Assembly (NCBI GenBank): GCA_904846265.1
Contig: CAJHAA010000007.1
Location: 62,001-126,000 of the forward strand
Source of the DNA: Psychrobacter immobilis
GTDB lineage: Bacteria > Pseudomonadota > Gammaproteobacteria > Pseudomonadales > Moraxellaceae
Direction of reading: 5' to 3'
DNA: 64,000 nucleotides
The notes under the pieces are model-generated. The model did not search any database. It had not been told where the DNA came from and saw only the letters and a list, made by a program, of their open reading frames with translations. A program made the position numbers and the translations under genes. Positions within the stretch are counted from its first letter, which is position 1; every line of letters starts with the position of its first letter. This document shows positions 39,775-48,751 of this stretch, piece after piece.

Positions 39775-40767
39775 TTAGGCATCAACATTAGGCATGCAGC
39801 TTAACTTTGCCAGCAGACGGTAAATAGTATCAATCATTTGATGACGATGCACCACTTCATCGACCACACCGTGCTCTAACAAGAACTCGGCACGCTGGAA
39901 CGGCTCTTCTAGCGTCTCACGAACCGTTTGCTCAATCACGCGCTTACCAGCAAAACCAATCATGGCTTTTGGTTCTGCTAAATGAATATCACCTAACATA
40001 GCGAGCGATGCAGTCACACCGCCATAAACAGGATTTGTCAATATCACGATATACGGCACGCCAGCAATTCTCAAACGCTCAATCGCTGCGGCAGTACGAG
40101 CCATCTGCATCAAGGACAGTAAACCTTCTTGCATACGTGCGCCGCCAGAGGCAGCAAAGCAAACTAAAGGCACTTTGTCTGCCAGCGCTTTCTCAGCTGC
40201 TTGGACAAAACGATCGCCAACCACTGACCCCATAGAACCGCCCATAAAGCGGAAGTCAAAGGCACAAGTCACTACATCAAGATTGCGCAGCTTACCATAC
40301 AGCACAATCAGCGCCTCAGACTCGCCTGTCTTATCTTGTGCTTCTATCATACGCTGCGGATACGGCTTGCTATCCACAAATCTTAGCGGATCTTTGGCAG
40401 TAAATTGTTGCCCAAGCTCACCTTCTACTTGATCGAGTAGCCAGTTTAAGCGCTCACGAGCACTCATCGGTAAATGATGATCACAATGCGGGCAAACATA
40501 GCAGTTAAAAATAAGCGCCGTATTGGTAATCATCGAATGACAATTACTGCACTTGGTTGACGGTTCAGTCTCTACTGCTGTCAAAGGCGCTGTCAATTGC
40601 TGTTTAATACCCGGTATCGGGCGATTAAACCACGATTGCCCAGCAGTATTACCGTTTGGCTCAGCGTTACTTTTTTCAGTATGGTTCGGGGTCGTCATAT
40701 CAGGTTTTATTATCGTATCAGTCATATTATTCGCCATTATCAAAGGCTTATCGACAAGCTGGCTCAT
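39775..40767 (-). CDS. accD: Acetyl-CoA carboxylase carboxyltransferase subunit beta
   Basis: Beta subunit of the carboxyltransferase that makes malonyl-CoA for fatty acid synthesis. The four-cysteine zinc ribbon (KCSNCHSM then CYVCPHCDHH) lies near residues 73-97. The crotonase-like core follows with FRFMGGSMGSVVGDRF, ASGGARMQEGLLSLMQMA and YGGVTASLAMLGDI. The 330 residues include about 45 extra Asn/Thr-rich N-terminal residues before the zinc ribbon. AGGGA stands before the ATG. It follows trpA as in many gammaproteobacteria. Confidence 0.97.
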   Translation of the reverse strand: MSQLVDKPLIMANNMTDTIIKPDMTTPNHTEKSNAEPNGNTAGQSWFNRPIPGIKQQLTAPLTAVETEPSTKCSNCHSMITNTALIFNCYVCPHCDHHLPMSARERLNWLLDQVEGELGQQFTAKDPLRFVDSKPYPQRMIEAQDKTGESEALIVLYGKLRNLDVVTCAFDFRFMGGSMGSVVGDRFVQAAEKALADKVPLVCFAASGGARMQEGLLSLMQMARTAAAIERLRIAGVPYIVILTNPVYGGVTASLAMLGDIHLAEPKAMIGFAGKRVIEQTVRETLEEPFQRAEFLLEHGVVDEVVHRHQMIDTIYRLLAKLSCMPNVDA

Positions 40768-40892
40768 GCGCTTGTCCCTAAGAATCGATTTATAAGGATC
40801 AGTTTAATCGTCACATATTCTCATAACTTTCGCAGTTATAAAGCGCAGTTATAAGGCACGCTTACGTGAAACTGTAACAATTTATATGTGAT

Positions 40893-40916
40893 GTTAGTTT
40901 ACACACGTAAACTAAC
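40893..40916 (-). terminator. Perfect hairpin between trpA and accD
   Basis: Arms GTTAGTTTAC (40893-40902) and GTAAACTAAC (40907-40916) form a 10-bp perfect stem with a 4-nt loop, about 90 bp after the trpA stop. No U-tract follows on the minus strand. It may protect the 3' end of the trp transcript or be an operator of accD. Confidence 0.4.
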
Positions 40917-41006
40917 TTTAGCAAAGTCATTTAACCCTGTCTTTATAAACATTGTTATTCATATTGCCATGACGATTTAAGTGACGATAATTTAACTTTA
41001 TTTAAC

Positions 41007-41849
41007 TCAGGCTCTCAAACTATCAAGTGCACCGCGTAGCTCATCCATTTTTGCCATGATTTTTTGCTGAGCGGCGGCAACCGCAGTGCTATCATTGGCA
41101 TCTATATCAGCAAAATTCTGCACCAAGGCACTACCGACAATAATACCATCCGCATGCGCCCCAATCGCTTTGGCAGACGTTGCATCACGAATACCAAAAC
41201 CCACACAGACTGGCAAATCAGTTGCTGCTTTAATCGCTTGCACTTGAGTCGCAACGTCATCAGTATCAAGCGTTGCCGAACCCGTCACGCCTTTTAATGA
41301 CACATAATAAATATAACCACCGCAATGGGTCAATACTTGCTCACGGCGCTCAGGCAAAGTCGTTGGTGATAATAAGAAAATCTCATTCATCGCATGGTCA
41401 GTCAAATGCTGGGTAAAGCTGCCCGCCTCGCTTGGTGGTAAATCAACCATCAAAATACCATCAACGCCTGACTGCTCGCATAACGCAACGAAGTTATCGT
41501 AACCAATGATTTCTACGGGATTGAGATAACCCATCAAAATAATGGGGGTCTGCGTGTCTTGCTGACGGAACTCTGCAACCATTTTCAGTGCATCACGCGT
41601 ACTCGTACCTGCGGCTAATGCACGCTCGCCAGCCAACGCGACGGTTGGGCCATCTGCCATTGGATCAGAGAACGGCAAGCCGACTTCAATCATATCCGCG
41701 CCATGCTTAACCAAATCATGAAGCAAACCAACGAAGTTGCTTGGATTGGGGTCACCTGCCATCACATAAGGAATCAGTGCTTTTTTGTTTTGTGATTTTA
41801 AAGTTTCAAAAGTGCTTTCAATTCTGGTGCTATTGTTGATAGTGCTCAT
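41007..41849 (-). CDS. trpA: Tryptophan synthase alpha chain
   Basis: Cleaves indole-3-glycerol phosphate to indole, which is channelled to TrpB. Family segments are ALIPYVMAGDPNPSNFVGLL, MIEVGLPFSDPMADGPTVAL (catalytic Glu), GVDGILMVDLPPSEAG (catalytic Asp) and GFGIRDATSA for phosphate binding. I take ATG 41847-41849 (280 aa). An in-frame TTG four codons earlier is less likely. It is separated from trpB by an unrelated gene. Confidence 0.97.
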   Translation of the reverse strand: MSTINNSTRIESTFETLKSQNKKALIPYVMAGDPNPSNFVGLLHDLVKHGADMIEVGLPFSDPMADGPTVALAGERALAAGTSTRDALKMVAEFRQQDTQTPIILMGYLNPVEIIGYDNFVALCEQSGVDGILMVDLPPSEAGSFTQHLTDHAMNEIFLLSPTTLPERREQVLTHCGGYIYYVSLKGVTGSATLDTDDVATQVQAIKAATDLPVCVGFGIRDATSAKAIGAHADGIIVGSALVQNFADIDANDSTAVAAAQQKIMAKMDELRGALDSLRA

Positions 41850-41910
41850 ATCAAAATCCAAAAGTTATACTCATTTTGTAGGTATTAATGAATGTTGCCA
41901 TAAAAGAATT

Positions 41911-42846
41911 TTATAAATCGTATAGCTCTTGAACTATAGTGTTATATTTTTTAGGTAACAAAGACAGTTCACCGTAACTCAGGTCGGTGACACATAAGCC
42001 AACGCCACTCTCTTCTATCTTGCCATAAAAGATGACGTATCTACCAACAGAGTTATCATTAATTCCATGTTTAGCTTGTAATGAATGCTCTTCTTTAATA
42101 CAAAAATCTGCATAACCTCCACCTTTTCTGAAAGATAGAAAAGTCATTCTTATATTATTATCTCGTTTTTCTTTGCCCTGATGATCAGATCTTGTAATCT
42201 TTCCTATATAGAGTTTGCTATCATTGTCTTCTGCTTTGATATCACTCAAATCATTTAGTAAATCACTCAACGGTAGAGCTATATTAGAATTGGGCAGGTA
42301 GTAGCCTTTATGTAAATTTTTTGAAAAATTTCTACATATGGCTCTAACGGATGTCACCTTGGAAGGTAAGGAAAATTTTTCTCCTGTATGTCTACTTATT
42401 GAGACATCTGTAGTAGGACCATCTATATCCTCTATCAAAGAGTCGTAGCAATCTTCATCATCGTCAACATTCTTAACTTCAGGGACTTCCTTCATAAAGC
42501 TATCTATAACGACTAATTGTTCATTATCTACAGCTTCTTTAGCCTCTTCTTCATTGACATAATTTAGACCTTCACCTTTGCTTGCCCTGTACATACAATT
42601 AATATGTGAATACGAGGGCAGATGTTTAAAATATGCTAATACATTATTTCTTGAACGAGATTCTACCAAGGGTGTTCTTGTTAAGGGTGTAAAACACTTT
42701 GGACAAAATATTTTCTCATACATAACATCATGAATATACTCATTTGAAGTAACTGCCTCATAGTTTTTTAACAGCTCGGCATAGTTTTCTATCGAATAAG
42801 TCCAGTTATCAGAATACATTGCGTATGGTATTTTTCTTGAAGACAT
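41911..42846 (-). CDS. Unknown gene inserted between trpB and trpA
   Basis: Not recognised. It encodes 311 residues and has no signal peptide or membrane segment. An N-terminal Cys pair (IFCPKCFTPLTRTP, about residues 46-60) with a later aromatic/His/Cys segment (YFKHLPSYSHINC) looks like the zinc motif of CoiA-like N-terminal domains. A very acidic linker follows (about 100-140, DDDEDCYDSLIEDIDG), then a beta-rich C-terminal part (LYIGKITRSDHQGKEK, RYVIFYGKIEESGVGL) that could be an OB-like fold. The ATG at 42844-42846 has AAGGA seven bases upstream, 31 bp after trpB. Base composition is clearly more AT-rich than trpB and trpA, which suggests acquisition by transfer. It must be co-transcribed with trp genes or have its own promoter. 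Confidence 0.75.
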   Translation of the reverse strand: MSSRKIPYAMYSDNWTYSIENYAELLKNYEAVTSNEYIHDVMYEKIFCPKCFTPLTRTPLVESRSRNNVLAYFKHLPSYSHINCMYRASKGEGLNYVNEEEAKEAVDNEQLVVIDSFMKEVPEVKNVDDDEDCYDSLIEDIDGPTTDVSISRHTGEKFSLPSKVTSVRAICRNFSKNLHKGYYLPNSNIALPLSDLLNDLSDIKAEDNDSKLYIGKITRSDHQGKEKRDNNIRMTFLSFRKGGGYADFCIKEEHSLQAKHGINDNSVGRYVIFYGKIEESGVGLCVTDLSYGELSLLPKKYNTIVQELYDL

Positions 42847-42877
42847 TTGATTATCCTTTTCCATCATAAGACAGCTT

Positions 42878-44152
42878 TTACAGTTCAATCCCTTCTGCCT
42901 TCATTACTGAATGCAAATCTTTGTCACCGCGACCGGACATGTTAACGATGATTGTCTGATCCGGTGTCATGGTTTTAGCTAGCTTCAATGCATAAGCGAC
43001 GGCATGCGCAGATTCGAGCGCAGGGATAATACCTTCTTTGCGCGTGACTTCATGAAAGCCTTCTAGCGACTCTTTATCGGTACAGCCGACATATTCAACA
43101 CGCTTCATGTCTTTTAAGAAGCTGTGCTCAGGACCAACGCCAGGATAATCAAGACCCGCTGAGATAGAATGTGTCTCTTGAATTTGACCGTCATCATCCG
43201 CCATAAGATAGGTACGGTTGCCATGCAGTACACCGATACGACCAGCTGCTAATGGCGCTGAATGACGACCCGTTTCAATACCGTCACCCGTTGCTTCAAC
43301 GCCATACATTTTAACTTCCGTGTCATTTAGGAAGTCAAAGAATAAACCAATAGCATTCGAGCCACCGCCAACGCAAGCCACTAGCGCATCTGGTAATTTA
43401 CCCGTCATTTGCAAATGCTGAATACGTGCTTCTTTGCCGATAGTCGCTTGGAAATCGCGTACCAATAGCGGATAAGGATGCGGACCGGCAACCGTACCGA
43501 TAATATAATAGGTGCTATCGACATTGGTGACCCAGTCACGCATCGCTTCGTTCATGGCATCTTTTAGGGTACGTGAACCAGAAGTCACTGGCACAACCGT
43601 TGCACCGAGCAAACGCATACGATAGACGTTCATTTTTTGACGCTCGACATCGTCGGCACCCATATAAACAATACACTCTAACCCTAAGCGCGCTGCAATC
43701 GTCGCCGTTGCAACGCCATGTTGCCCTGCTCCAGTTTCCGCAATAATGCGTTTTTTACCACTCATCTTGGCAAGTAGCGCTTGTCCAATGGTGTTGTTCA
43801 CTTTATGTGCGCCAGTATGGTTTAAGTCTTCGCGTTTGAAATAAATTTGCGCACCGCCAATCTCATCGCTCAATCGCTTAGCATAATATAAAGGCGTTGG
43901 GCGGCCGACATAGTTGACCAAATCATTGTGATATTCTTCCCAAAACGCAGGGTCTTTTTTTACTGTGTTATATAACGTTTCTAGCTCTTCTAGTGCTGCC
44001 ATCAAGGTTTCAGAGACAAAGCGACCGCCATGCACGCCGAAATGTCCACGGGCATCAGGATATTGATTGAAATCCTGCACGTTCTCTGGATTGGTGAAGG
44101 TGTTGATAGCTTTAGCAGTGGTAGATAGATCTTTGCTCGCGACATGACTCAT
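42878..44152 (-). CDS. trpB: Tryptophan synthase beta chain
   Basis: PLP enzyme joining indole and serine to tryptophan. The PLP lysine is in the segment [20 protein letters not shown]. The glycine-rich phosphate site ([17 protein letters not shown]) and the conserved [20 protein letters not shown] are present. The length of 424 aa is about 25 residues above E. coli because of an N-terminal extension ([20 protein letters not shown]). It follows trpF by 100 bp. Confidence 0.98.
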   Translation of the reverse strand: MSHVASKDLSTTAKAINTFTNPENVQDFNQYPDARGHFGVHGGRFVSETLMAALEELETLYNTVKKDPAFWEEYHNDLVNYVGRPTPLYYAKRLSDEIGGAQIYFKREDLNHTGAHKVNNTIGQALLAKMSGKKRIIAETGAGQHGVATATIAARLGLECIVYMGADDVERQKMNVYRMRLLGATVVPVTSGSRTLKDAMNEAMRDWVTNVDSTYYIIGTVAGPHPYPLLVRDFQATIGKEARIQHLQMTGKLPDALVACVGGGSNAIGLFFDFLNDTEVKMYGVEATGDGIETGRHSAPLAAGRIGVLHGNRTYLMADDDGQIQETHSISAGLDYPGVGPEHSFLKDMKRVEYVGCTDKESLEGFHEVTRKEGIIPALESAHAVAYALKLAKTMTPDQTIIVNMSGRGDKDLHSVMKAEGIEL

Positions 44153-44252
44153 GATAATTCCTACTATAATAAGTGGTATTTTTTAAGATAAATAAGGGGA
44201 AAATTTTCCAAGTAATTAGCTATTTAACGGATAAAAATTCACGGCTAAAAAA

Positions 44253-44936
44253 CTAGTTACTGATATTCGAAGGTTCGCCAAGCGTCTCATTTTGCCATCG
44301 GTCGCGTTTTACCGCTTTCATAAAGGCACGCATTTTGGCAGCGTCTTTTTTGCCTTTGTCAGACTCAATCCCACCGCTGACATCGACCGCATAAATAGGC
44401 AAGTCTAAAGTGGCAGCGACATTATCGGCATCCAGTCCGCCCGCTAAAATAATAGGTAGCGAGCTGTCTTGCGGTAGCAGACTCCAATCAAAACGTGCCC
44501 CTGTGCCGCCATATTTATGGGGATGGTAAGCATCCAATAAGATACTGTTCGCGCCAGCGGCGGCAAACTCATTAATTTCGGCGCTTACGCTAGCGGCAGA
44601 GTGTTGGTCAGCATTGATACGCAGCGCTTTTATCCAGCGTTTATTGACCGCACTGGCCAGCTGCGCACATTGCTCCGGTGTTTCATCACCATGGAATTGA
44701 ATGATATCAAAAGCGACCTGATTCGCTAATTCTATCAGCTCTGCGCGCGGCATATTCACCACTAGAGCCACTATACTTATAAAAGCTGGCAAAGAAGCAC
44801 TTAACGATTGCGCCTGCTCGATAGTGACAGCGCGTGGACTGGGCGGATAAAATACCAAGCCAACCGCATCAACACCCAACTGGGCGGCAATTTTAATATC
44901 ATTAGGCTGGGTAAATCCGCAAAACTTAACGTGCAT
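44253..44936 (-). CDS. trpF: Phosphoribosylanthranilate isomerase
   Basis: TIM-barrel enzyme of tryptophan synthesis that isomerises phosphoribosylanthranilate. It begins VKFCGFTQPNDIKIAAQLGV, in place of the usual VKICGxT (catalytic Cys kept). GLVFYPPSPRAVT, IQFHGDETPEQC, LLDAYHPHKYGGTGARFDWS (catalytic Asp), LAGGLDADNV and VDVSGGIESDKGKKD follow. The 227 residues are normal. It is the first gene of the trpFBA-accD-folC block. Confidence 0.96.
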   Translation of the reverse strand: MHVKFCGFTQPNDIKIAAQLGVDAVGLVFYPPSPRAVTIEQAQSLSASLPAFISIVALVVNMPRAELIELANQVAFDIIQFHGDETPEQCAQLASAVNKRWIKALRINADQHSAASVSAEINEFAAAGANSILLDAYHPHKYGGTGARFDWSLLPQDSSLPIILAGGLDADNVAATLDLPIYAVDVSGGIESDKGKKDAAKMRAFMKAVKRDRWQNETLGEPSNISN

Positions 44937-45146
44937 GATGTGACCTTAGATATAACACTCAGTACGACATTATTAGACTGTCTTCGCTACATTGACGGCA
45001 AGTAAACGTCAATTGCCAACGCTAAAGCGTAAATATGAGGATTTGTTAATTGAATGGTAAATCCATTGCATCCAAAAACTTATCCTAGCATACTTTTATT
45101 ACCAGTTTTGTTTATGATTGCGATTGATTAATAGAGGGATAGTTGA

Positions 45147-46838
45147 ATGTCTAAAACGGCGGCGGAAACGTCTCATAACACCGATAGTACAGATAGCACC
45201 GAAACAAGCAACGTCAACAATAGCGACGATGCCACTAGCGTAAACCCAGCACATTATTTAATGTGGTTTCGTCGTGACCTGCGAGTTCATGATAATACCG
45301 CGCTAGCTGCGCTTTGCGAGCAGGCAAATGCGGATAACGCCTCAGTAAGCGCTATTTACTTCGTGACGCCTGAACAATGGCAAGCACATGACATGTCGCT
45401 GACACAGCTCGACCATATCGCACGCACCTTGCCTATCCTAGCCAAATCTCTGCAAACGCAATTAAATATCCACTTAACAGTACAGCTCTGTCCAAGCTTT
45501 ACTGACTGTGTTGAGGCGATGCTAGATATCTGTAGCGCGAACCAGATCAGCACTGTGATGGCAAATCACGAGTACGAAGGCAATGAGATTAAGCGTGATG
45601 AGCAATTAACCAAAAATCTTGCAAACAACGATATAGAATTTATCCGCTGGCATGATCAATGTATCTTGCCACCACAAACCATCACCACGAACGATGACAG
45701 CATGTATCAGGTGTTTACCCCATTTTGTAAAAAATGGCGGCATACCTTGGATATTAGCACCATACAAATGCATGAGGCATCCGCCATAAATGGCAACACT
45801 AAAGTCAAATTAGAAGTCTCAAACGCCAGTGCTACTATCGAAGATATAAAAAAAGTAAGTAAAGAAGTAGTCGAAGATTATCAAAAGGCACTGCAAAATG
45901 CTGGTTTATTAGAGCACATTGATATAGACGTACAGCTTGAGCACGCTCGGGCAGCCTACCCTGCTGGCGAAACAGCAGCTTGCCAACGTTTAGAGGACTT
46001 CATCGCTGAGGATATTGATAACTACGATGTGAGCCGTGATGTACCCAGTTTAAATGCCACCAGTCAGCTATCTGCCTACCTGACTATTGGCGCAATCAGC
46101 CCCAGACTTTGCTACTTACAAGCTACCCTACAATTAAGCAAAGCCCTGGGAGAATTACATGGGAATGACGGTGACACCTTAGACAGCGGGGATAGCTTTG
46201 ACAACACTGATAATAATGACATTAACCGCTGGATAAGTGAGCTGGCTTGGCGTGACTTTTATCGTCATGTTTTAGACTATAAGCCCGAATTAATACGCCA
46301 TCAAGCGTATAAACATGAGACTGATGTCAAAATTAACTGGTCATATAATCAAGACGATTTTGAGGCATGGTGCGTAGGTAAAACTGGCGTGCCGTTAGTC
46401 GATGCGGCAATGCGCTGCCTGAATGCGACGGGCTTTATGCACAATCGCTTACGGATGGTCACGGCGATGTTTTTGACCAAGGATTTATTGATTGATTGGC
46501 GCTTAGGTGAGCGCTACTTTATGCAGCAGCTCATAGATGGTGACTTTGCGTCCAATAATGGTGGTTGGCAATGGAGCGCGTCGACTGGCACCGACTCTGC
46601 ACCTTACTTTCGCATTATGAACCCTTTTAGCCAAGCCAAAACCCACGATACCGATGGCGAATTTATCAAGACGTGGCTGCCTGAGCTAAAAGCCATTCCT
46701 GCCAGCATCTTGCATAGCGAGGATAAAATGCGTCAAGCACTAGCAAAGGGCGGTAAATTTGCTGATATTGATTACCCATTACCGATAGTCGAACATAAAG
46801 CGGCTCGCCAATTAGCGATTGCTGAATTTAAAAAATAG
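45147..46838 (+). CDS. phrB: Deoxyribodipyrimidine photolyase
   Basis: Light-driven repair enzyme that splits cyclobutane pyrimidine dimers with FADH- and an antenna cofactor. After a Ser/Thr/Asn-rich N-terminal extension (about 1-30) the antenna domain starts LMWFRRDLRVHDNTAL. The FAD domain has ELAWRDFYRHVLDYKPELIR, TGVPLVDAAMRCLNATGFMH, NRLRMVTAMFLTKDLLIDWR and NNGGWQWSASTGTDSAPYFR. The 563 residues include a Gly/Asp/Asn insert (about 335-355), making it longer than E. coli PhrB (472). It is monocistronic and divergent from trpF. Confidence 0.95.
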   Translation: MSKTAAETSHNTDSTDSTETSNVNNSDDATSVNPAHYLMWFRRDLRVHDNTALAALCEQANADNASVSAIYFVTPEQWQAHDMSLTQLDHIARTLPILAKSLQTQLNIHLTVQLCPSFTDCVEAMLDICSANQISTVMANHEYEGNEIKRDEQLTKNLANNDIEFIRWHDQCILPPQTITTNDDSMYQVFTPFCKKWRHTLDISTIQMHEASAINGNTKVKLEVSNASATIEDIKKVSKEVVEDYQKALQNAGLLEHIDIDVQLEHARAAYPAGETAACQRLEDFIAEDIDNYDVSRDVPSLNATSQLSAYLTIGAISPRLCYLQATLQLSKALGELHGNDGDTLDSGDSFDNTDNNDINRWISELAWRDFYRHVLDYKPELIRHQAYKHETDVKINWSYNQDDFEAWCVGKTGVPLVDAAMRCLNATGFMHNRLRMVTAMFLTKDLLIDWRLGERYFMQQLIDGDFASNNGGWQWSASTGTDSAPYFRIMNPFSQAKTHDTDGEFIKTWLPELKAIPASILHSEDKMRQALAKGGKFADIDYPLPIVEHKAARQLAIAEFKK

Positions 46839-46924
46839 CGACGCATTACATCAATACTAAAGCCTCAATTTACTAAGAGTTTCAGCTATTAGCTATTGTA
46901 TTTTAATCACATTATGTACCCTTC

Positions 46925-47100
46925 CTAGGGCGTGTCCTCATTTTAAAAATGGTGATAAAAATGAGATAAATTACCGTCAAACAAGGAAAGTAGCGCACAT
47001 AATATCGAGATATTAAGAAACTATTTGACGATGTTTGGCAAAATTTAGCTATTTTTAGCCCATTTAGAAAGTAATCGATTGAATTGAGGACACGCCCTAG
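46925..47100. mobile_element. MITE-like element with IS5-type ends and CTAG target duplication
   Basis: The terminal inverted repeat GGCGTGTCCTCA (46929-46940) is matched by TGAGGACACGCC (47085-47096), and the match continues for a few more bases inward. Both ends are flanked by CTAG (46925-46928 and 47097-47100), a 4-bp target duplication of the YTAR type used by the IS5 family. The 168-bp interior encodes no transposase, so this is a non-autonomous element moved in trans. A 91-codon frame crossing it is spurious. Confidence 0.8.
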
Positions 47101-47114
47101 TATCAGCTGGCTGC

Positions 47115-47276
47115 TTATAATATGCGGGTTTGGATAATGTATAGGGCATAGGCTAGTAGAGTGAAGCTTATAATTAACAGCACCCATGTCGCAAAAGAAA
47201 GCGACTCCTTTGCTTTAGGGCGCTTATTAAGCTGACGTTCAGGCTTAGAAGACGGTTTATTATTAAGAGTTGTCAT
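47115..47276 (-). CDS. 53-residue single-helix membrane protein
   Basis: ATG 47274-47276 is preceded by a strong AAGGGTGG at 5 nt, and the frame ends with TAA at 47115-47117. The product has a basic, polar N-terminal half (about 1-28, NKPSSKPERQLNKRPKAKES) and one hydrophobic helix (WVLLIISFTLLAYALYII). It should sit in the inner membrane with the N-terminus inside. No family is recognised. It lies 168 bp after the DUF4230 gene on the same strand, and the MITE is inserted just after its stop. Confidence 0.6.
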   Translation of the reverse strand: MTTLNNKPSSKPERQLNKRPKAKESLSFATWVLLIISFTLLAYALYIIQTRIL

Positions 47277-47444
47277 ATACGCCACCCTTTATATAGGGTT
47301 ATATTACCAACGAAATTCATAAGTTGATTATGAATAATAGATAAGCTCTACTATACAATATAAATGGCGTTACTTTAAGTGTTTCCAATGAATAAGCTAA
47401 CGTATGATTATCTAGTCTATGGCTCTAATAAAATTATGTATGCA

Positions 47445-48182
47445 TTATTTTACTGGCATCTGGCACGCGCCTGCACCTTGAGTCGTTACTGTCACAACTG
47501 CGCCAGTTAACGAAAATAGCTGTTGCAGTTGGGTTTGCGCATTTTCTAGTGCCATATTCATGACATCACCACGACAAGCGCGTTCGAGTACTTCTTTTTT
47601 TGCCATACTTTGCGCTTGTTGCAATATTTTTGGATCGACTTGCATCATGCCAAAAGCACCTGTTTGCCAATCATAAATCTCGATATCGTCTAGATAAACT
47701 GAAAATATCTCTGATGGTGGGATGGTAATATTGATTTGCGGCATCACTGAGACTGGCGTATTAGCACCCGCTTCTTGTACCTCATCGACGTTAATTTCAG
47801 GCTGCACCACTTGTACCATCTCTGGGGTAAGTGCACTTAAATCAATCCCCGCCTCCACTCGTCCGCGCGCGATAAACAAACCCTTTTGCTCGTCTTGCCA
47901 CAGCTTCATCCAACTGCCAGGACGTTGACTGGTAATGACGGTATCGACACTGAACGCCACCGTTTCCAAACGATTTAACTTTTGAATTTGTGTGACCACG
48001 CCTTCACGAGTAATGGTTTCTATCGGCTCTTCCTTGGTTATATTCTGCACACTATAAATAGCAAAGACGATAGCTGCTAAACCGATGAGCAATATCATCC
48101 ACGACATCATCGCAATGGGTTTTTTCGCTTGTGAGTTAGTCGCATCATTATTAACAGGAGATCGATTGTCAGGATTATTCAT
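47445..48182 (-). CDS. DUF4230 family protein
   Basis: Membrane-anchored protein of unknown function. A Pro/Asn-rich cytoplasmic N-terminus precedes one membrane helix (MSWMILLIGLAAIVFAIYSV, about residues 26-46). The following DUF4230-type domain carries KLNRLETVAFSVDTVITSQR, KGLFIARGRVEAGIDLSALT, INITIPPSEIFSVYLDDIEI and a C-terminal helix region. The length is 245 aa. Domain members are usually outside the cytoplasm. It has no partner except possibly the small membrane gene downstream. Confidence 0.85.
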   Translation of the reverse strand: MNNPDNRSPVNNDATNSQAKKPIAMMSWMILLIGLAAIVFAIYSVQNITKEEPIETITREGVVTQIQKLNRLETVAFSVDTVITSQRPGSWMKLWQDEQKGLFIARGRVEAGIDLSALTPEMVQVVQPEINVDEVQEAGANTPVSVMPQINITIPPSEIFSVYLDDIEIYDWQTGAFGMMQVDPKILQQAQSMAKKEVLERACRGDVMNMALENAQTQLQQLFSLTGAVVTVTTQGAGACQMPVK

Positions 48183-48751
48183 ATAAACACCCTCAGAGTT
48201 TTATCATTTATTTTTATTAAACGTATAACAAATAACTGTCTAAATGATAAATGCTACTTTTGAGCAACAACTTCAAGTAATAACTACCAATACGCTACAT
48301 AATGACTAGCGCTACCATTTACTATAAATACCCTAAAAACTGGTAAACAATCGAGTTGTAGTGACCTCATTTGCTCGTTTAAGTCACGTTTAAGTCACGT
48401 TCTGTCTGAAAAAACAAAAAGTCATTGCGTCTTAGGCTAACTTTACCTAACATAGTCAGATTGTATAAGCAAAATGTTGGCGTACATCTATTTTTCTGGT
48501 CTTTATGCGTAAAGTATGACGCTGCCAACATCAACGTTTTAATACAAAATGAAAAGTTCCAGCCTTTTTGTAAGGCGTTTTATGAACGCACTTTCTATTC
48601 ATGTACTGTTTGTCGCAGTACTTTTTAGCTAGGCATGTCCTAGACTATTACCAAGTGATACAAAGGTAAGCTTGCGTCGGCCATCAAAGCACACGCTCAA
48701 CATCCTACTATTTCTTATTTATTTTATCGTTGATAAGGTTACGCTTTATTT
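48183..48751. other. Intergenic stretch DUF4230 / proS
   Basis: This 569-bp region lies between divergent genes. The only ORF over 60 codons (48425-48628, plus) has no ribosome-binding site and improbable composition. A tandem 11-bp repeat GTTTAAGTCAC x2 lies at about 48377-48398. I see no RNA gene here. Confidence 0.4.

Noticed and set aside
46912..47187. 91-codon minus-strand frame near the MITE
   Set aside because: It runs through the inverted repeats and interior of the MITE and overlaps the better supported 53-residue gene. It has no ribosome-binding site.
48425..48628. Plus-strand frame of 67 codons before proS
   Set aside because: Composition is not protein-like and no start signal is seen. 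Treated as spacer.
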